41,603 nucleotides of DNA from an uncultured Clostridia bacterium (GTDB taxonomy: Bacteria; Bacillota; Clostridia; Oscillospirales; Oscillospiraceae): contig CAMWFH010000004.1 of the NCBI GenBank assembly GCA_947173485.1, positions 113,767-155,369 on the forward strand, read 5' to 3'. A program made the translations under genes and the position numbers. Positions 39,093 through 41,603 of this stretch are shown here, in pieces. The first letter of the stretch is position 1; each line of letters begins with the position of its first letter. The notes beneath the pieces were generated by a model. It worked only from the letters and a program-made list of their open reading frames with translations. It was not told the origin of the DNA and searched no databases.

Positions 39093-39314
39093 ATGGCAAA
39101 GAAACGTTTGAAAATGGGCACGTCTACGGAGGTCCGGCGGGCCGTGAACCGCATCAACAATATGGTCCTCAATGGTGAGCTGGATGCCAAGACAGCCAAT
39201 GCGCTGCTATATGGCTGCAATGTCTGTTTGAACGCTATCCGTACCGATGACCAGCAAGCCAAGCTAAATGAGCTGGAGAGGCTGATGAGGGAGTTTGAAC
39301 AAAATGGGCACTGA
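39093..39314 (+). CDS. Hypothetical phage-type protein
   Basis: 73 residues from ATG 39093 (AKKRLKMGTSTEVRRAVNRINNMVLNGELDAKTANALLYGCNVCLNAIRTDDQQAKLNELERL). It is helical, of a kind seen near packaging genes in Firmicute phages, but I cannot name a family with certainty. AGGTGAT precedes the start. An in-frame ATG at 38970 would add 41 residues and overlap the HNH frameshift site. Confidence 0.6.
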   Translation: MAKKRLKMGTSTEVRRAVNRINNMVLNGELDAKTANALLYGCNVCLNAIRTDDQQAKLNELERLMREFEQNGH

Positions 39315-39516
39315 TAAAATCGCACGGCTCATGGAGCGCCTGGAACGGGTAAAACTAGCCCAAGACGATGCTCCCCCAGATGGGCTCAGCAAGTCACTGT
39401 GGGAGTTCGGGGAGGAACTGGCCGCACTGGATGAAGCCGGAGTGGATGCGCTGGCAGATGCGCTAGGCATCACACCAGATGATGTACGGGGAATGACACG
39501 CTCATATGCGAGGTAA
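39304..39516 (+). CDS. Hypothetical protein
   Basis: 70 residues from ATG 39304, helical and acidic (DKIARLMERLERVKLAQDD, then ITPDDVRGMTRSYAR). The start lies inside the previous gene's end. No family is recognised. Confidence 0.55.
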   Translation: MGTDKIARLMERLERVKLAQDDAPPDGLSKSLWEFGEELAALDEAGVDALADALGITPDDVRGMTRSYAR

Positions 39517-39520
39517 CGAC

Positions 39521-39733
39521 ATGACGAAAGCCGAGGCTGCCGCCCTGGACTATGCCCGGACACACCTACAAGGCGTCCGTATCGTGTGGCTCGACCGTGG
39601 GGCGGAAATAGTGTCCGCTGAGGATGCGGTCATACTGTGTTCTGATCGCGGCATATCTGGCCGAATTATCGCCGCCGTGGCTCAAGACAAACGTTTTGAG
39701 GCCATGCTGAATAGGCTTATCGATGCAGGCTAA
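39521..39733 (+). CDS. Hypothetical protein, last ORF of the element
   Basis: 70 residues from ATG 39521 after GAGGT (TKAEAAALDYARTHLQGVRIVWLDRGAEIV). No family is recognised. The 150 bases after it, up to attR, hold the right arm-site pair and no gene. Confidence 0.55.
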   Translation: MTKAEAAALDYARTHLQGVRIVWLDRGAEIVSAEDAVILCSDRGISGRIIAAVAQDKRFEAMLNRLIDAG

Positions 39734-39746
39734 ATGTGGTCAAGGT

Positions 39747-39768
39747 TTTCCCTTGTTTTTTCCCTTTA
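39747..39768 (+). repeat. Right pair of putative integrase arm sites
   Basis: Two TTTCCCTT repeats (39747-39754 and 39759-39766) 12 bases apart, the same sequence, spacing and orientation as 31545-31566. Confidence 0.55.
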
Positions 39769-39883
39769 GTCTGCGTTACCACCAACGACCATATAGCACA
39801 CGTCAGCATGAAAACCCCTGGGCCGCAAGGGGTACAGGGCACAGGAGGATATAACGAGACGGTGCAGGACACAGGGTGCGCAA

Positions 39884-39906
39884 TTCAAATCCCGCCACTC
39901 GGACCA
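39884..39906 (+). repeat. attR of the element (shared att copy with the next element)
   Basis: A 23-bp perfect copy of the tRNA-Pro 3' end (31464-31486). No other part of a tRNA precedes it. It also lies immediately left of a second integrase module. Confidence 0.9.
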
Positions 39907-39944
39907 AAATCCTGCTGAAATCTCGCGATTTCAGCAGGATTTTT
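39907..39944. terminator. Terminator just after the att copy
   Basis: AAATCCTGCTGAAATC pairs with GATTTCAGCAGGATTT around TCGC, with A and T runs on both sides. It occupies the same place relative to att as 31491-31525 in the first element. Confidence 0.85.
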
Positions 39945-39993
39945 CTTGCTTTTAAGAACTTAATTTGTGTGTTTGCATCTCTGCGTTTTGGTT

Positions 39994-40013
39994 TGACCCA
40001 CGCCGTGACCCAC
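39994..40013 (+). repeat. Putative arm sites of the second integrase
   Basis: TGACCCAC occurs at 39994-40001 and 40006-40013, again 12 bases apart, just beyond the end of the second integrase gene. Confidence 0.45.
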
Positions 40014-40023
40014 ACGGGATTTT

Positions 40024-41181
40024 TTACATCGTCTGTGCGATGACCGCCCCAATGGTATCCGCCGCATCCTGTTTCATCTGGGCTGTGGCATGGGTGTAGG
40101 TGTTGAGGGTGAACCCGGCGGAGTAATGGCCCAGGACACCGGAGAGCGTCTTTACGTCTACGCCGTTTCTGAGGGACAGCGTAGCGAACAGGTGCCGCAT
40201 ATCGTGGAACCGGACATGTTCTGCACCAATCGTTTTCAAAATCTTGTCGTGGATACGCCGAAAGGCATCCGGGTCGTACATGGTCCCCGTCTTGGGAGAT
40301 GGGAACATATAGGGGTTGTCTGGGTGCTTGGCGTGTTCTTCGACCAAAAGGTCCACTGCCTGCTGTGGGAGAACCAGTGTTCGGATGGAGTTCTGTGTCT
40401 TGGGCTGACTGACGACCAGCTCACCATTGATACGGTGGACCTGCTTCGTTACAGAGAGCGTTTTGGCTTCTATGTCCAAGTCCGTCCAGAGGAGGGCCAA
40501 CAACTCACCTCGCCGTAGACCGGTGGTCAGCTCCAGATAGAACATCGCCAGCAATCCTCGCTCTTCTGCTTCTGCCAGGTATAAACCTATCTTCTCCTGC
40601 GGCAGTAACTGCATCTCCTTCTTCTTCAATTTGGGCAACTTGCACCCAGCAGCCGGGTTCGTCAAGAGCAACCGTTCTGTGACCTCCTGCTCCAGGCAAC
40701 TGCTCAGCATCGTATGGATGCCCCGCACGGTCTTGGGACTGAGACTTCTGTCCTTCAGCTTGGCTTGCCCTTTCCGCTGGATGCGCCCACTCTTCAAGAG
40801 CTTATTGTAGAACTGCTGTATCTGTAAGGTGGTCAATTTCTCCAGCTTTACTTTCCCCAGTCCGGGGATGATGTGGTTGTGGATGTAGTTCAGATAATAG
40901 GCTTTAGTGTTGGGCCGTATCCGCGGTTCGGCATAGACCTTGTACCAGGTGGTCAGCCAAATCGCCACCGTATAGCCGCCGGTCTTAGTGACATCCAACT
41001 GCTGGCTCTCTGTGATAGCCTTGTTCAGCTTCTCTTTCGTCTCTGCCTGGGTCTTACCCAGGACGTTCTTCATGATACGCTTGCCGGTCGTTGGGTCATA
41101 GCCTGCCGTATAGCGTCCTTCCCAACGGCCATCCTTCCGTTTGCGGATATTCCCTTCACCATTTGCTCTGCGTTTTGCCAT
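40024..41181 (-). CDS. int: Tyrosine recombinase integrase (intact, second element)
   Basis: A 385-residue integrase. The N-terminal arm-binding domain reads RRANGEGNIRKRKDGRWEGRYTAGYDPTTGKRI. The core-binding SAM-like domain spans about 65-170. The catalytic residues are Arg in TTGLRRGELLALLW, HDMRHLFA, GHYSAGF and the nucleophile Tyr in NTYTH. It is only distantly similar to the first integrase. It starts at ATG 41181 with AAGGAGGCGAC upstream. It points toward the att copy at 39884-39906, the normal orientation for an element integrated there, whose other end lies outside the window. Confidence 0.93.
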   Translation of the reverse strand: MAKRRANGEGNIRKRKDGRWEGRYTAGYDPTTGKRIMKNVLGKTQAETKEKLNKAITESQQLDVTKTGGYTVAIWLTTWYKVYAEPRIRPNTKAYYLNYIHNHIIPGLGKVKLEKLTTLQIQQFYNKLLKSGRIQRKGQAKLKDRSLSPKTVRGIHTMLSSCLEQEVTERLLLTNPAAGCKLPKLKKKEMQLLPQEKIGLYLAEAEERGLLAMFYLELTTGLRRGELLALLWTDLDIEAKTLSVTKQVHRINGELVVSQPKTQNSIRTLVLPQQAVDLLVEEHAKHPDNPYMFPSPKTGTMYDPDAFRRIHDKILKTIGAEHVRFHDMRHLFATLSLRNGVDVKTLSGVLGHYSAGFTLNTYTHATAQMKQDAADTIGAVIAQTM

Positions 41182-41603
41182 GTGCGTCGCCTCCTTTGGA
41201 CCACACAACATACCACAACTTTTATGAGATAGCCAGCACATCCGGGCAGAGTTATCAGAACGTTTTTATTTATACATTTCCCCTTCCCCACAGGAAGGGC
41301 ATACACTCAGTCCCGCCCATTTTGGTATCTGACAACTCCCTCCAGCGTGACACTGTGCCAGCTTTGATGCCACGGGAACTCCTTGGGAAACCGCCGTTTC
41401 TGGGCAATATCATGCCATTTCCAATGCCACCGCAGAAAAAGTGGCGCCATTCTACGTTTTGCACAGTTTTCCTCAAAATGTACTGGGAAGCGCTCTGTTT
41501 CCGCATACTTCCCGTTCTCCGGCCCGCATTGCGGGCCGGTGTAGACTGGCGTGGCGGCCGCAAGGCGCCACGCCTTTATCCTGCTATACTTTCAACCAGG
41601 ACG
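41182..41603. other. Region right of the second integrase, no convincing gene
   Basis: It holds two strong inverted repeats: CCGGCCCGCA/TGCGGGCCGG (41519-41539) and GGCGTGGCG/CGCCACGCC (41548-41574), the latter followed by TTTAT like a rightward terminator. A 97-codon leftward open frame (41270-41563) includes ATGs but has no recognised domain and only a weak ribosome site, so I do not call it a gene. The region probably belongs to the second element. Confidence 0.4.

Larger units (their letters stand above)
31464..39906. mobile_element. Integrated PICI-like phage satellite carrying a capsid gene
   Basis: An 8.4-kb element inserted in the 3' end of tRNA-Pro and bounded by a perfect 23-bp direct repeat. 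In order it holds: integrase (leftward, broken), CI-like repressor (leftward), Cro-like, Xis-like, small unknown, primase/AAA initiator, palindrome array, four small ORFs, promoter-attenuator, scaffold-like, capsid-like, HNH, and three small ORFs. It lacks terminase, portal, tail and lysis genes, so it is not a full prophage. The order fits Gram-positive phage-inducible chromosomal islands, and the capsid module suggests the capsid-forming subtype (inference from gene order). Confidence 0.8.

Noticed and set aside
39781..39883. Second, degraded tRNA gene in front of attR
   Set aside because: Only the 23-bp core matches tRNA-Pro; no anticodon arm or acceptor 5' strand is found upstream.
31464..39906. 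Complete prophage
   Set aside because: No terminase, portal, head-tail connector, tail, holin or endolysin genes are present.
41270..41563. 97-codon minus-strand frame as a gene
   Set aside because: No recognised domain and unclear start; it crosses strong palindromes. Left as an unexplained region.

Overview
The window is high-GC bacterial DNA whose gene families point to an anaerobic, spore-forming-lineage Firmicute, most likely a gut Oscillospiraceae-type Clostridia (Flavonifractor/Pseudoflavonifractor-like; inferred from families and GC, not from a marker gene). Supporting families are a T-box leader before pheS-pheT, IreB, Asp23 plus FakA, YlmH, DUF896, YmdB, a GerS/YdcC-like lipoprotein beside alr, and a double-cubane-cluster reductase pair. 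Promoters read as vegetative TTGACA/TATAAT types, most with 17-bp spacers.

Layout of the chromosomal part (1-31410): a partial murC (leftward) diverges from cca-nfo. A three-gene signalling operon follows (REC-HD-GYP-GGDEF, Hpt, hybrid histidine kinase), which looks like a complete phosphorelay ending in c-di-GMP turnover. Next come yceD-rpmF (leftward) and ireB (rightward), then a leftward ECF S component-nnrD-lipoprotein-alr operon. A Phe T-box controls a DUF2500 gene, pheS and pheT, and pheT carries an insertion of about 100 residues. Asp23-fakA follow. A leftward operon ymdB-ybaK-sbcD-like-activator-double-cubane reductase diverges from cutC. A leftward operon ABC exporter-ylmH-DUF896-XpaC-like follows, then a DUF1624 membrane protein and a leucine-rich-repeat protein.

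Mobile part (31411-41603): a tRNA-Pro(CGG) gene is the attachment site of an 8.4-kb element bounded by a perfect 23-bp direct repeat (31464-31486 and 39884-39906). In order the element holds a tyrosine integrase broken by one in-frame stop, a CI-like repressor divergent from a Cro-like gene with shared operator repeats, an excisionase-like gene, and a primase/AAA initiator. After these come an array of palindromes resembling a replication origin, several small ORFs, a promoter-operator-terminator leader, a scaffold-like protein, a major-capsid-like protein, an HNH endonuclease split by a -1 frameshift at seven A's, and three small unknown ORFs. There is no terminase, portal, tail or lysis gene. 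This order (int, divergent switch, xis, primase, ori, structural genes) matches phage-inducible chromosomal islands, specifically a capsid-carrying satellite. A second intact integrase with its own paired repeats starts just beyond the right att copy, so a second element probably sits in tandem and runs off the window.

Limits: all family names come from reading the translated sequence. No homology search, structure prediction or promoter test was run.
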